A stretch of 64,000 nt of DNA from Glaciecola sp047250385 (lineage in GTDB: Bacteria > Pseudomonadota > Gammaproteobacteria > Enterobacterales > Alteromonadaceae). Below are positions 17,534 to 26,555 of this stretch, one piece after another. The stretch lies in the NCBI RefSeq assembly GCF_047250385.1, contig NZ_JBLBVM010000046.1:62001-126000 (forward strand), read 5' to 3'. The stretch's first letter is position 1, and the number at the start of each line of letters is the position of its first letter. The position numbers and the translations under genes are program-made. Below the pieces are notes generated by a model. That model saw only the letters and a list, made by a program, of their open reading frames with translations. It did no database searches and had not been told where the DNA came from.

Positions 17534-18832
17534 CTATTCTTTATTTGAGCTATCAATTAATGCTTGGTAGCTTAAGTTTCTCAAATCATCGGTGTAGCGA
17601 TAGGTACCACTTGGGATAAATTGTGCCATGCCGATGATGATCATATTCTCAACAGGGTCGATTCGAAAATAGGTAGAGGCTAAACCTGCCCAGCCAAAGT
17701 TTCCTGCAGAAGCCATATGCAGCATTTGACTTGGATCCATACTAACCGACATTGCTAAACCAAATCCTTGACCAGGAGCTCCTGAGCTATAAGGGAGCAT
17801 GGATTCAGGTAAGTGATTCGAACGCATGTACTCGACGGTTTTGCGACCTAAAATGCGAACGCCATCGACTTCGCCATCATTCAGTAACATGCGAGCAAAA
17901 ATGAGGTAATCATCCATAGTCGACACCATTCCACCACCACCGTTATGAACGGCAGGGTTTTGAAGGTAGTCGCCAAGAGGTTCGTTTTCCATAACGACAG
18001 TGCTGCGAGATTTATTCATTGTATATATCTCGGCTAATCGATGTGCTTTGTCTGCTGGAACATAGAATCCAGTATCAAGCATGCCTAGTGGTTCTAGTAT
18101 TTCTTGCTCAACATAATCGCCCAACTTCATACCGCTGAGTTTTTCTACCAAAAAGCCGATGACATCGGTGCTCACACCATAATTCCACTGAGTCCCAGGT
18201 TGGTGATTAAGGGGTAATTTGGCAAGTTCAGACAGTACGTTTTCAGGTTGAGTCTTACCTTGCATCATAGGAGAAGCTCGGTATAACTTGTCAACTTCAC
18301 TGCCTGAAAATCCATAACTGAAGCCTGCAGTATGAGTAAATAAGTCAATGATGCGAATAGGGGACTTTGCATCTTCTAAGATCATATCTTCGCCACTACC
18401 GCTAACATACACTTTCATATTGGCAAATTCAGGCAGGTACCAAGCTACTGGGTCGTTCATATGAAACTTGCCCTGTTCCCACAGAGTCAATGCAGCCACC
18501 GTAGTAATCGGTTTGCTCATAGAATAAATACGGAAAATAGTATCGCGCTGCATAGGTTTGCCTGCTGCAAGGTCCTGCATTCCTTGTGCGGCAAAATGCA
18601 CCGTTTCGTCGTTGCGAGCAACCAAGGTCATAATGCCAGCAAGTTTTCCTTGGTCGATGTATTCCTGCATTTTTGTGTTAATGCGCAGCAGCCGTTGCTC
18701 AGAAAAGCCTTGCTTGTTATCGATAGCGACTTCAGGCTTCTGCTGTTGTGAAGATGGACGACTATTGTCACTAACTGAGACGACACACGCTGTTACTGAG
18801 AGGCTAAGTAGGAGTAGGACTAATTTTTTCAT
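17534..18832 (-). CDS. Serine hydrolase lipoprotein of the beta-lactamase/class C family
   Basis: The 432-residue protein starts with a lipoprotein signal (LSLSVTAC, Cys16). The catalytic SxxK is SMSK in FRIYSMSKPITT near residue 105, and a YGVS tyrosine motif near 220 matches the YxN position. The third motif is probably in HMASAGNFGWAG near 380. The N-terminal part RINTKMQEYIDQGKLAGIMTL is typical of the EstB/AmpC-like esterase and peptidase group. It is likely a periplasmic esterase or D-aminopeptidase-like enzyme; a true antibiotic-degrading beta-lactamase is unlikely because the KTG motif is not conserved. It converges on the glutathione transferase gene. Confidence 0.92.
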   Translation of the reverse strand: MKKLVLLLLSLSVTACVVSVSDNSRPSSQQQKPEVAIDNKQGFSEQRLLRINTKMQEYIDQGKLAGIMTLVARNDETVHFAAQGMQDLAAGKPMQRDTIFRIYSMSKPITTVAALTLWEQGKFHMNDPVAWYLPEFANMKVYVSGSGEDMILEDAKSPIRIIDLFTHTAGFSYGFSGSEVDKLYRASPMMQGKTQPENVLSELAKLPLNHQPGTQWNYGVSTDVIGFLVEKLSGMKLGDYVEQEILEPLGMLDTGFYVPADKAHRLAEIYTMNKSRSTVVMENEPLGDYLQNPAVHNGGGGMVSTMDDYLIFARMLLNDGEVDGVRILGRKTVEYMRSNHLPESMLPYSSGAPGQGFGLAMSVSMDPSQMLHMASAGNFGWAGLASTYFRIDPVENMIIIGMAQFIPSGTYRYTDDLRNLSYQALIDSSNKE

Positions 18833-19060
18833 AATGACTTACTATTATTTTTATTATGAAATTATTGTAACCTCTCAGGCACAATTTGGACATGACAAAT
18901 TACATACAGAAATAACAGCGCCAACATCTTTCTGCTGATCCAAAGGTGAGAGCGGATGTTATACGTATCCAGACTAGGATTTTGATTTCGATCGTTATAG
19001 ACAATGTGGCTATTGTCCTTATTGAAAAAGACAATGATATAAGCTAATTTTATGAATTAA

Positions 19061-19903
19061 CTAGTATTTCTCGATCTTTAGTTTGGTCACAAGTTGTGAA
19101 GTCGCACTGCCTCTTATTCCACCTGTGACAGGCATTGTATTTTCAGGAATAGCACTGGAAGCCACTGGGAAATGAGTATTTCCTGTTAAAATACCGTGGC
19201 TAGGATCAATACCCAACCAGCCGATACCCGGAATAAAAACTTCAGCCCAAGCGTGCAGTTCATAGGTAGGGTGGTCCATATCAAAATAGAAATAACCACT
19301 TACAAAGCGCGCGGCAATGCCGTAATTTCGTAGCAGCATTATTAACATCCAAGACAAATCTCTGCATGAACCTTTTTTTATCGAAAAGCAGGAGCTTGGA
19401 GACATTGGTGAGCCAAGTTCTCGATACTCTACGGTAAAGTCTTTGTGTATTTTCTTTGTGATATTCGAGACGAAATTAATGGTGTTCGAGCCGGACTCTT
19501 TTAGCACGCAATCAGCATAGTCAGACAGTTCACTACTGAGTTTCATTTTTTGTAAGGCTGCAAAGAGAATATGATGTTGGTGTTCGGAATAGCTAAAAGG
19601 AATAGTATTGAATGAGTCAGGGTAAATAAGGAAATTAAATGGATTGTATTCCTTAGTTTGCACCGTGCTCTTAGCGGTAATCCTTAGTTTATTTGTTAAA
19701 TTGCCAAACCAACAAAAGTCGACCACATTATGTTCTTCATCTTCAATCACGCTGCAGCCGTCTGGCTCAGACTCAAGAACGATAGAAAAGTCAATAAGGT
19801 CACTAAATGGCGTTTGCTTTGGTCTAAACCTAAGATAATGAGGTTCTAAAAACACATCTTCACTAAACGAATAAGTCGTCTCATGGACTAACTTAAATTT
19901 CAT
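19061..19903 (-). CDS. Transglutaminase-like cysteine protease family protein
   Basis: The 280-residue protein has the bacterial transglutaminase-like N-terminal domain (KLVHETTYSFSEDVFLEPHY, LRFRPKQT) and a core domain with the catalytic triad: Cys near 180 in KKGSCRDLSWML, His near 216 in ELHAWAEVF, and Asp near 232 in GIDPSHG. Such proteins act as peptidases, amidases or peptide ligases; the substrate is unknown. The start is set at 19903 because GGAGAGG lies just before this ATG and homology starts at MKFKLVHETTYSF; an upstream ATG at 19975 would add 24 unrelated residues. In other genomes the family often sits with an alpha-E and a circularly permuted ATP-grasp gene, not seen here. Confidence 0.9.
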   Translation of the reverse strand: MKFKLVHETTYSFSEDVFLEPHYLRFRPKQTPFSDLIDFSIVLESEPDGCSVIEDEEHNVVDFCWFGNLTNKLRITAKSTVQTKEYNPFNFLIYPDSFNTIPFSYSEHQHHILFAALQKMKLSSELSDYADCVLKESGSNTINFVSNITKKIHKDFTVEYRELGSPMSPSSCFSIKKGSCRDLSWMLIMLLRNYGIAARFVSGYFYFDMDHPTYELHAWAEVFIPGIGWLGIDPSHGILTGNTHFPVASSAIPENTMPVTGGIRGSATSQLVTKLKIEKY

Positions 19904-20073
19904 ATGCCTCTCCAAAGTAAAGTGAAAATCTGCGCAGGAAGTGAGGCAGATAAGCATAGTAGCATGGTTCTCCAAAACAAGCTTGTTAGCTACTATTATT
20001 AGACATTCCTTTTAATATACCGCTAATGTGTTCACTAAAGATGGGCTTTTATAAAACTTAATTTGTGTATTTT

Positions 20074-20101
20074 TTGTGCAATTCTAATCTTGTGCTATAT
20101 T
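20074..20101 (+). promoter_or_regulatory. Predicted promoter of the exported Hcp-domain operon
   Basis: The -35 TTGTGC and -10 TATATT are 16 bp apart, and the -10 is extended (TGC before it). It lies 188 bp before the first Hcp-like gene. The rest of the 19904-20288 intergenic stretch, which also holds the start region of the divergent transglutaminase-like gene, is AT-rich and shows no other gene. A TTG start at 20160 would lengthen the Hcp protein but spoil its signal peptide. Confidence 0.45.
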
Positions 20102-20288
20102 TTATATATCTCGTTAATTCGCTATCCTCTGACTCTAAGTCAAGCCGTATTAGAACGTTGTGTTGGGGCACATTCTAGCTTATAGAAATTATCCTGTAGC
20201 TAGGTTTGTTTACCAAAGCAATGACTCGAATCGCTTGCACAAAAATCCAATCGTTCGTGTTATTTGCTTAAATGTTTTAAGGAATATC

Positions 20289-20849
20289 ATGAAATCCTCT
20301 CGCTCAAATTTAACTCCCATAAAATGCGCACTAACACTTGCATTATTCAGTGTCACTTTACTTGCTAATGCTAGCGTCCAGATGTTTTTAAAATTCGATG
20401 GCGTTGACGGTGAAAGTCAAGACAGTACGTTTAGAGACTCAATCGAAGTACTTTCTTTTAGCGAGGGTGCAAGTAACGTTGACAATGGCTCTGGCCGTAT
20501 CAATTCAGTACCCAGTTTTCAGAATATCTCGATAGTCAAATGGCTAGATTCATCAAGCCCAGCACTAAGATTAAAAATGGCACAGGGGTCTACAAGCCCC
20601 ACTGCGACCCTTTTTGTGACAACCGCCGGCAGCGGACCTGAACCTTTTGTATTCTATGAGGTTGAGCTGACAAACGTTTACATCACAAGCTTTAGTTCTA
20701 GTGCGAGTGTTGGTGAGGACCGTTTAAGCGAACAAGTCACGTTAGGCTACACCGAGATAAAATGGACCTACACAAAACGAAACAACGATGGCTCCGCGGG
20801 TGGCGAATTCTCTGAAGGTTGGAATATTGAAGAGAATAAAAAGCTATAA
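20289..20849 (+). CDS. Exported Hcp-family (type VI tube-like) protein
   Basis: The 186-residue protein has a signal peptide (KCALTLALFSVTLLANA) followed by a full Hcp-like domain: VQMFLKFDGVDGES, DSIEVLSFSEG, KWLDSSSPALRLKMAQG, FYEVELTNVYITSF, and GEDRLSEQVTLGY with a final IKWTYT strand. Cytoplasmic Hcp of type VI secretion has no signal peptide, so this is an exported member. No other type VI gene is in the window. The start is the ATG at 20289 with AAGGA before it. It is the first of three closely spaced genes for exported proteins (32 and 21 bp gaps), so they are probably made together. The function of exported Hcp proteins is unknown; forming hexameric rings outside the cell is inferred. 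Confidence 0.85.
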   Translation: MKSSRSNLTPIKCALTLALFSVTLLANASVQMFLKFDGVDGESQDSTFRDSIEVLSFSEGASNVDNGSGRINSVPSFQNISIVKWLDSSSPALRLKMAQGSTSPTATLFVTTAGSGPEPFVFYEVELTNVYITSFSSSASVGEDRLSEQVTLGYTEIKWTYTKRNNDGSAGGEFSEGWNIEENKKL

Positions 20850-20881
20850 CATTCACCATCTCACTAAAAGGTGAAATTATT

Positions 20882-21784
20882 ATGAAATCACTTAAGCGAA
20901 GTTTTACTCTTGCTTTTGTATTGTTAGTCGGGGTTCTAGCTATACCACCTACTCCTGTTCTAGCGTCTGTCATTAGTCCTGAAGTATTTGTTGATAATGA
21001 TTCGTTTCAATTAGTCAGTAGTCGCCGAGTCGCACGAAGAGCCACAGAATACACAATCAGTGTCCTAGCCTTCAATGAAGGGTCACGAGAGTTTGAGAAT
21101 GTGCAAGCTGAGTTAATTGCACTACCAGATGGCATTACGCTTGTAAGTAGCGAAAAGATAGACTTTGGATTTATAGGTAGTACTGGAAATGCACGCGGAA
21201 GCGAAAACTTGGTTATTCGCATCAATACCTCATTACGACCTAGTTTGGCTGACTTAGTTTGGGAAGTCACTGGCGATTTGTATGTTGAACCTCCGCCACC
21301 TCCGCCAACAGCACCTGCTGAAATAGGCATGTTTTTATTTTTGGGCGAGGACCTACCCGGCGAGGCTCAAAGTGCAAGCCATAGAGATTGGACAAAGATT
21401 ATCGCATGGAGCGATTCAGCGAGAGTCCTAAATGACCCTAACTCACCTCGCGGCACGTTCGTTAGCCAAGACGATTTACAATTCACGAAATATCTCGACT
21501 CTTTGAGTCCTAAAATTAGATTGCACTTAGCTCAGGGACGTTTTATTGAGGAAATTAAACTAGATATAGTTTCTCAGTGCGGCGGTAAACTCTACACCCA
21601 ATATGCGATAACGCTGATTGAAAGTCTGTTTTCTTCTGTTTCACTAGCAGGGCAGTCAAATCAAGACAAGCTTTACGAAGAAGTGTCAATCAATTCTCGT
21701 CTAATGGAAACTATTTATACGCCTGTCGACGAAAGGTGCATTGTACAAACACCTATATTCTCATCGAGAGAATTAACGTTTTAA
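20882..21784 (+). CDS. Exported two-domain protein with a divergent Hcp-like C-terminus
   Basis: The 300-residue protein has a signal peptide ending around VLAS (residue 29). An Ig/CARDB-like beta domain follows (about 30-135; YTISVLAFNEGSREFENV). A polyproline linker (VEPPPPPPTAP) then leads to a second domain (about 148-290). That domain aligns by eye with the preceding gene's Hcp domain: IGMFLFLGEDLPGEAQ, FTKYLDSLSPKIRLHLAQG, YAITLIESLFSSVSL and DKLYEEVSINSRLMETIYTP. Conserved loop glycines are partly lost, so it is a divergent Hcp-like unit. Two cysteines in that domain (SQCGGK, ERCIVQ) could form a disulfide, in keeping with export. It starts 32 bp after the first gene with AAAGGTGAAATT as ribosome site. 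Confidence 0.75.
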   Translation: MKSLKRSFTLAFVLLVGVLAIPPTPVLASVISPEVFVDNDSFQLVSSRRVARRATEYTISVLAFNEGSREFENVQAELIALPDGITLVSSEKIDFGFIGSTGNARGSENLVIRINTSLRPSLADLVWEVTGDLYVEPPPPPPTAPAEIGMFLFLGEDLPGEAQSASHRDWTKIIAWSDSARVLNDPNSPRGTFVSQDDLQFTKYLDSLSPKIRLHLAQGRFIEEIKLDIVSQCGGKLYTQYAITLIESLFSSVSLAGQSNQDKLYEEVSINSRLMETIYTPVDERCIVQTPIFSSRELTF

Positions 21785-21805
21785 TTTAATGGAATGGAGT
21801 AGAAA

Positions 21806-22363
21806 ATGACTTTTCGTCTTATAGTTTTGGCTCTTACGCTGAATATACTAGGTAGCTTCCAAACTGCCCAGGCTTTGCTCATCAACGCTAGTTTGAGCAA
21901 TATCTCAGGGAATACTTGGCAATATAATTACACAGTAACCAACGATAGCGCTACTGACATTGAGTGGTTTGCTATTTACTTTGATGATTTGAATTATGAC
22001 AATCTCGCGTTAGTGAGTGGGCCATCTTCTATTGAATGGGATATTATCGTAGAGCAGCCTGGGGCTTTTTTCTCTGGGGAAGATGGCTACATCGATTTAC
22101 TTGCATGGGACCCGAGTTTTGCCTTGGGTTTCGGGGAGACTATATCAAATTTAATTGTTAGTTTTGACTTTGCGGGCACTGGGGAGCCGCCAGGAGCACA
22201 AACCGCGGAAGTGTACGATCCCACTCAGATCGATCCAGTGGTTATTGACTCAACCTCTACGCCAGCGACAGTCAATCAAGCCCCTGTTTCTGGCATCAGT
22301 TGGTTATTCATGTTGGGAATGCTGGGGACTTTAAGAGCAGCTAAATGTGCAAGAAAGTTTTGA
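21806..22363 (+). CDS. Exported protein with PEP-CTERM-like tail
   Basis: The 185-residue protein has a signal peptide ending TAQA. Its body is a beta-rich domain (NTWQYNYTVTNDSATDIEWF) typical of small PEP-CTERM proteins. It ends APVSGISWLFMLGMLGTLRAA then KCARKF: a short motif, a hydrophobic helix and a basic end. This is the layout of a PEP-CTERM sorting signal although the PEP itself is replaced (APVSG). Such tails are recognised by exosortases; none is in the window. It is the third gene of the Hcp-like cluster, 21 bp after the second, with GGAATGGAG before its ATG. A function in surface display or matrix is inferred. Confidence 0.75.
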   Translation: MTFRLIVLALTLNILGSFQTAQALLINASLSNISGNTWQYNYTVTNDSATDIEWFAIYFDDLNYDNLALVSGPSSIEWDIIVEQPGAFFSGEDGYIDLLAWDPSFALGFGETISNLIVSFDFAGTGEPPGAQTAEVYDPTQIDPVVIDSTSTPATVNQAPVSGISWLFMLGMLGTLRAAKCARKF

Positions 22364-22444
22364 GTATAAGTATTTCAAGCTAGCAAAAAATAGCTATTTA
22401 AAGTTAGGAAGATATTACTGACTGTGTTGTTCAGCATAGTCAGT

Positions 22445-22513
22445 CGCTATCTGTCGGTATTTATCTGTCCGTAACTATCCATCGGTAACGATCTGTCCGT
22501 AACTACCTGCGTA
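22445..22513. repeat. Imperfect 14-bp tandem repeat
   Basis: Four to five degenerate units of the form ATCTGTCCGTAACT run head to tail in the space between the PEP-CTERM-like gene and the convergent small membrane protein gene. There are no spacers and no coding potential. Confidence 0.7.
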
Positions 22514-22540
22514 AGCTCAGGGACGAGTATGACTTTTAAG

Positions 22541-22813
22541 CTAAATAAGACTCAACCAAACTAAGGTAAACAAACCCATCACCAACACACCAACAGCCAT
22601 TCTTCTACCAATATTTGCAGATGATTTGGTAAGCACTGTGTACAAATACCCAAAAAAGGAAAACAGTACTCCCGCGACAATAAAATCACCCAAACCCCAA
22701 TTGACTTCAGCTGTGAATTGCATCGCAACTAAGGGCAGTAATAAAAGACAAAGTGTTGTAAAAAATACAACGTAAAAACTTTGTTTGGAAATCATAAAAC
22801 GATGCATGTTCAT
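22541..22813 (-). CDS. Small conserved membrane protein
   Basis: The 90-residue product has three hydrophobic helices: FYVVFFTTLCLLLLPLVA, DFIVAGVLFSFFGYLYTV and MAVGVLVMGLFTLVWLSLI. The only notable soluble part is the first loop (MQFTAEVNWGLGDF). Similar small proteins with MQFT(D/E)EVNW in this place are widespread in bacteria; their function is unknown. The Shine-Dalgarno AGGTGA supports the ATG at 22813. It stands alone; the 274 bp to the next gene on the right holds no other gene that I can see. Confidence 0.8.
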   Translation of the reverse strand: MNMHRFMISKQSFYVVFFTTLCLLLLPLVAMQFTAEVNWGLGDFIVAGVLFSFFGYLYTVLTKSSANIGRRMAVGVLVMGLFTLVWLSLI

Positions 22814-23087
22814 ATATCACCTAATAATCATCATGGATTTTTCTAGTATTATTCATCTTAGAATTAAGATGGGTTTTCTTCATTATAGACCTGCAGAGCT
22901 GAATCTTACAAATACGCAACCTAGCTTAAGTCACAATATTTGTGTTTGCTTTAATTCTGGCTAACAAATCTAATTCGAAGTTACGCAAAATGTCAAAAAA
23001 CATGCTATAAATTACTGTTCTTACTACAAAATAATAATGAAGTATCGACCTTTAATTTGATTTATCGAAAAGTGACTGGAGATAAAT

Positions 23088-26000
23088 ATGAAACTGATTA
23101 CCGCCGTCCTATTACTGGCAGCGCTTGTATCCTCGCCTCTACAGGCAGCAAAAAAAGACAAAAACGAACTAATGAGCGATGAGCTATTTTCCGGAATGAA
23201 GCTACGGAATATAGGGCCTGCGTATATGTCGGGGCGCATTGCAGATATTGAACTGGATCCAAATGATCCCTCTACTTGGTACGTTGCGGTTGGTTCAGGC
23301 GGGGTTTGGAAAACCGAAAATGGTGGTATCACTTGGAAGCCAATATTCGATTCACAAGCAGTGTATTCAACAGGTGACGTAACGATAGATCCAAGCAACT
23401 CGAACATTATTTGGGTAGGCACGGGTGAAAATAATGGTGGACGTCATTTGAGCTTTGGTGATGGTGTTTATCGCTCACTCGATGGCGGGCAAACTTGGAA
23501 AAATATGGGACTGAAAGAATCTGAGCATATATCCGATATTATCGTTCATCCAACAGATTCAAATACAGTCTGGGTTTCTTCGCAGGGCCCTCTTTGGTCC
23601 AAAGGTGGCCAACGCGGTTTGTTCAAAACGATAGATGGCGGTGAAACTTGGGAAAATGTTTTAAAGACAGATGAATGGACTGGTGTTACTTCGTTAGTCA
23701 TTGACCCCAGAAACCCAGACAAGCTTTATGCCGCTACTTGGCAAAGACAAAGAACACTAGCAGCCTACGTTGGAACGGGCCCTGGTTCAGCTATTCACGC
23801 CTCTGACGACGGTGGCAAAACTTGGCGGAAATTAAGCGAAGGCTTACCTAAAACGGACATGGGTAAAATTGGTTTGGCAATTTCTCAGATAAACCCTGAT
23901 GTAGTTTATGCAGCCATTGAGCTTAATCAGCGTAAAGGAGGATTATTTCGCTCTGACAACCAAGGTGCTAGCTGGACTAAAATGTCGGACGAAGTTGGCG
24001 GAGGAACAGGTCCGCATTACTATCAAGAAATATTCGCCGACCCACATCGTTTCGACCGCATTTATATGGCTAGCAACTATACCAAGTACAGTGATGATGG
24101 CGGCAAAACATGGACGCCAATTAATGTGAAGTACAAACATGTTGATGATCATGCCATTGCATTTCACCCTAGCGATAAAGACTTTCTGCTGGTGGGCAGT
24201 GATGGTGGCATTTATGAAACCCAAGATGGTATGCAGAAGTGGCGTTTTCTTTCGAACATGCCTATTACTCAATTCTACAAAATTGCGGTAGATGACAGCG
24301 AACCTTTCTACTACGTATATGGTGGTACACAGGATAATTCTTCGCAAGGCGGTCCTTCACGCACTACCAAAGTCCACGGCATCAAAAACAACGATTGGTT
24401 CTTGATCCTCGATTGGGATGGTCATCAACCTGCGACTGAACCAGGTAACCCTGATATCGTTTATGGTCAACGCCAACAAGGTAATTTAGCGCGTTATCAC
24501 CGTAAAACAGGTGAGTATGTTTCTATTCAACCGCAATCGAAAGCAGGTGAGCCGGGCGAGCGATATAACTGGGATGCACCTATCTTGGTGTCTAGTCACG
24601 ATCCTAAACGTTTGTACCACGCTTCTCATCGCGTTTGGCGCTCGGATGATAGAGGCAATAGCTGGCAGGTCATTTCTGGTGATTTAACCAAGAATGAAAA
24701 CCGAATGCATATGCCGGTTATGGATCGCACATGGTCAGTTGATTCTGGCTTTGATTTATTGGCAATGTCGAATTTCAATACCATCGCTAACATTGCAGAG
24801 TCGCCACTGGATGAAAATATTCTTTATGCGGGCACGGATGACGGTCTTATTCAAGTGACATCCAATGGTGGTAAAGATTGGAAGGCTTATGAAATTGACG
24901 ATATAAGAGGCATCCCAGAAACAGCCTATATAAATGATATTCGCGCCGATTTATTTGATAAAGACACGGTATATGCGGCCTTAGATAATCATAAATACGG
25001 TGACTATAAGCCGTATTTAATTAAGAGCACTAATCGCGGAAAAACATGGAAGTCGATAGCCTCAAATTTACCAGACAAACATTTGGTATGGCGCATTGTT
25101 CAGGATCATGTGAATAAAGACTTGTTGTTCATCGGTACTGAGTTTGGTTTATTTTTCACTGTGGATGGTGGTAAATCGTGGACAGAACTAAACGGCGGCG
25201 TGCCTACGATAGCGTTCCGTGACGTGAAGATTCAGCGCAGAGAAAATGATTTGGTCGCGGGTAGCTTCGGGCGTGGTATCTACATACTCGATGATTACTC
25301 TCCACTGCGTAAAATAAACAAAGAAAGCTTGAAGGAAGAAGCACTACTATTCACTTCTCGTGACGCGCTTTGGTACATTCCTGAAACTATGCATACCGAT
25401 TCACATGGCGACTTTGAATATCAAGCAAAAAATCCTGAATTTGGCGCTACCTTCACTTACTACCTACGCGATGGCTTCAAGTCTTTAAAAGAGCAAAGGG
25501 AAGAGAAAGAAAAGAAACTGCTAGAAGATGGTAAATTTCCGCTATACCCAGCATGGGATGATGTTGAGACGGAGCTGCGAGAAGCAGAGCCAAGCGTCTA
25601 TTTGATTATCAAAAATGCGCAAGGCGACATAGTACGTAAAGTCGCAGCCAAAGCGGAAAAAGGCCTTCATCGAGTGACTTGGGATTTACGTTTCCCTTCA
25701 GCAAATGCGCTTGGAACTTACCCTAGCTTTTTTGGTGATGTGGGGCCGTTAGTTGCACCGGGCACTTATTCAGCAAGTTTGCACTCTACTGTTAATAGTC
25801 AAACTAGGGACCTGACCGAAGCTGTTACTTTTGTGGTTAAACCTCTGCATAAAGAAACCGTTGCTGGTGGTGTATCTCCCTTAGAGCGTTCAAGCATGTT
25901 GCTCAAAGTGGAAGATCTTAGACGCAAAGTATCAATGGCAGGCAGTCAAATTGAGGACTTAAATGCGCAGTTGAAATCTTTTAGAGTGGCTTTAGATCGC

Positions 26001-26351
26001 TCATCGGCAGTGACTAGCGAAATGGAAACTCGTTATCATAAACTACGCGACGCTGTCCTTTCTGCTCAAGAGTTGCTTTACGGTCAAAGCTCCAGAAGCG
26101 GAATGGGAACCTCGCCAAGCACTATAGCTAGTCGTTTGTTTATGATTGAGTTCGCTAGGGCAAATACTTGGGGCTTAACATCTACTCAGAAAGAACAGAT
26201 GGTAATAGTACAAGATGCACTTGGTATTTTGCAGCCACAGTTGGATAATTTGCTTCTAACAGAATTCCCGGCATTTAAGCAGTCATTGCTAGAAGCAGGT
26301 GCTCCTTGGATGCCAATGGGCTTGATGGAGTCGGTTGATGACGCAGGTTAG
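23088..26351 (+). CDS. Exported beta-propeller protein with ten Asp-box (BNR/sortilin-like) repeats
   Basis: The 1087-residue protein has a cleavable signal peptide (ITAVLLLAALVSSPLQA). It contains ten Asp-box motifs of the form DGGxTW (such as TENGGITW, SLDGGQTW, TIDGGETW, SDDGGKTW, STNRGKTW, TVDGGKSW) spread over residues about 60-700. These form one or two beta-propellers like those of the Vps10/sortilin and glycosidase-like proteins annotated in many marine bacteria. The C-terminal third (about 740-1087) has a FlgD/Ig-like segment (GLHRVTWDLRFPSA) and a helical end region with coiled-coil character. No catalytic residues were recognised. It stands alone, ahead of a bidirectional terminator. 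Confidence 0.9.
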   Translation: MKLITAVLLLAALVSSPLQAAKKDKNELMSDELFSGMKLRNIGPAYMSGRIADIELDPNDPSTWYVAVGSGGVWKTENGGITWKPIFDSQAVYSTGDVTIDPSNSNIIWVGTGENNGGRHLSFGDGVYRSLDGGQTWKNMGLKESEHISDIIVHPTDSNTVWVSSQGPLWSKGGQRGLFKTIDGGETWENVLKTDEWTGVTSLVIDPRNPDKLYAATWQRQRTLAAYVGTGPGSAIHASDDGGKTWRKLSEGLPKTDMGKIGLAISQINPDVVYAAIELNQRKGGLFRSDNQGASWTKMSDEVGGGTGPHYYQEIFADPHRFDRIYMASNYTKYSDDGGKTWTPINVKYKHVDDHAIAFHPSDKDFLLVGSDGGIYETQDGMQKWRFLSNMPITQFYKIAVDDSEPFYYVYGGTQDNSSQGGPSRTTKVHGIKNNDWFLILDWDGHQPATEPGNPDIVYGQRQQGNLARYHRKTGEYVSIQPQSKAGEPGERYNWDAPILVSSHDPKRLYHASHRVWRSDDRGNSWQVISGDLTKNENRMHMPVMDRTWSVDSGFDLLAMSNFNTIANIAESPLDENILYAGTDDGLIQVTSNGGKDWKAYEIDDIRGIPETAYINDIRADLFDKDTVYAALDNHKYGDYKPYLIKSTNRGKTWKSIASNLPDKHLVWRIVQDHVNKDLLFIGTEFGLFFTVDGGKSWTELNGGVPTIAFRDVKIQRRENDLVAGSFGRGIYILDDYSPLRKINKESLKEEALLFTSRDALWYIPETMHTDSHGDFEYQAKNPEFGATFTYYLRDGFKSLKEQREEKEKKLLEDGKFPLYPAWDDVETELREAEPSVYLIIKNAQGDIVRKVAAKAEKGLHRVTWDLRFPSANALGTYPSFFGDVGPLVAPGTYSASLHSTVNSQTRDLTEAVTFVVKPLHKETVAGGVSPLERSSMLLKVEDLRRKVSMAGSQIEDLNAQLKSFRVALDRSSAVTSEMETRYHKLRDAVLSAQELLYGQSSRSGMGTSPSTIASRLFMIEFARANTWGLTSTQKEQMVIVQDALGILQPQLDNLLLTEFPAFKQSLLEAGAPWMPMGLMESVDDAG

Positions 26352-26366
26352 TTAGTATCCATAAAA

Positions 26367-26400
26367 AAATCGCCTGTGAGGGGTATCTCACAGGCGATTT
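26367..26400. terminator. Bidirectional intrinsic terminator between convergent genes
   Basis: A perfect 14-bp stem (AAATCGCCTGTGAG pairing with CTCACAGGCGATTT, loop GGGTAT) begins 15 bp after the propeller gene stop. On the minus strand it is followed by a run of T, so it is strongest for transcription leaving katG. Confidence 0.9.
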
Positions 26401-26425
26401 CATCTCAGTTTGCTGTATCGCAACA

Positions 26426-26485
26426 CATTATTTCAACAGACATTATCTCAACAGACATTATTTCAACAGACATTATGTCACAGAT
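26426..26485. repeat. Four tandem copies of a 15-bp unit
   Basis: The unit CATTATTTCAACAGA is repeated four times, with small changes in copies two and four, in the 3' untranslated region of katG. It has no spacers and is not coding. Confidence 0.85.
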
Positions 26486-26555
26486 TAGTTTGGCACAGAC
26501 TCTCTGACACAGTTTACATTGTCACATGTTGCTCTGTTACAAGTTAAAGTATTAC

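Noticed and set aside
19904..19975. Upstream ATG of the transglutaminase-like gene
   Set aside because: The extra 24 residues have no family match and the inner ATG has a strong GGAGAGG ribosome site.
20289..21784. Type VI secretion system
   Set aside because: Only Hcp-like domains with signal peptides are present; no sheath, baseplate, VgrG or ClpV gene is seen.
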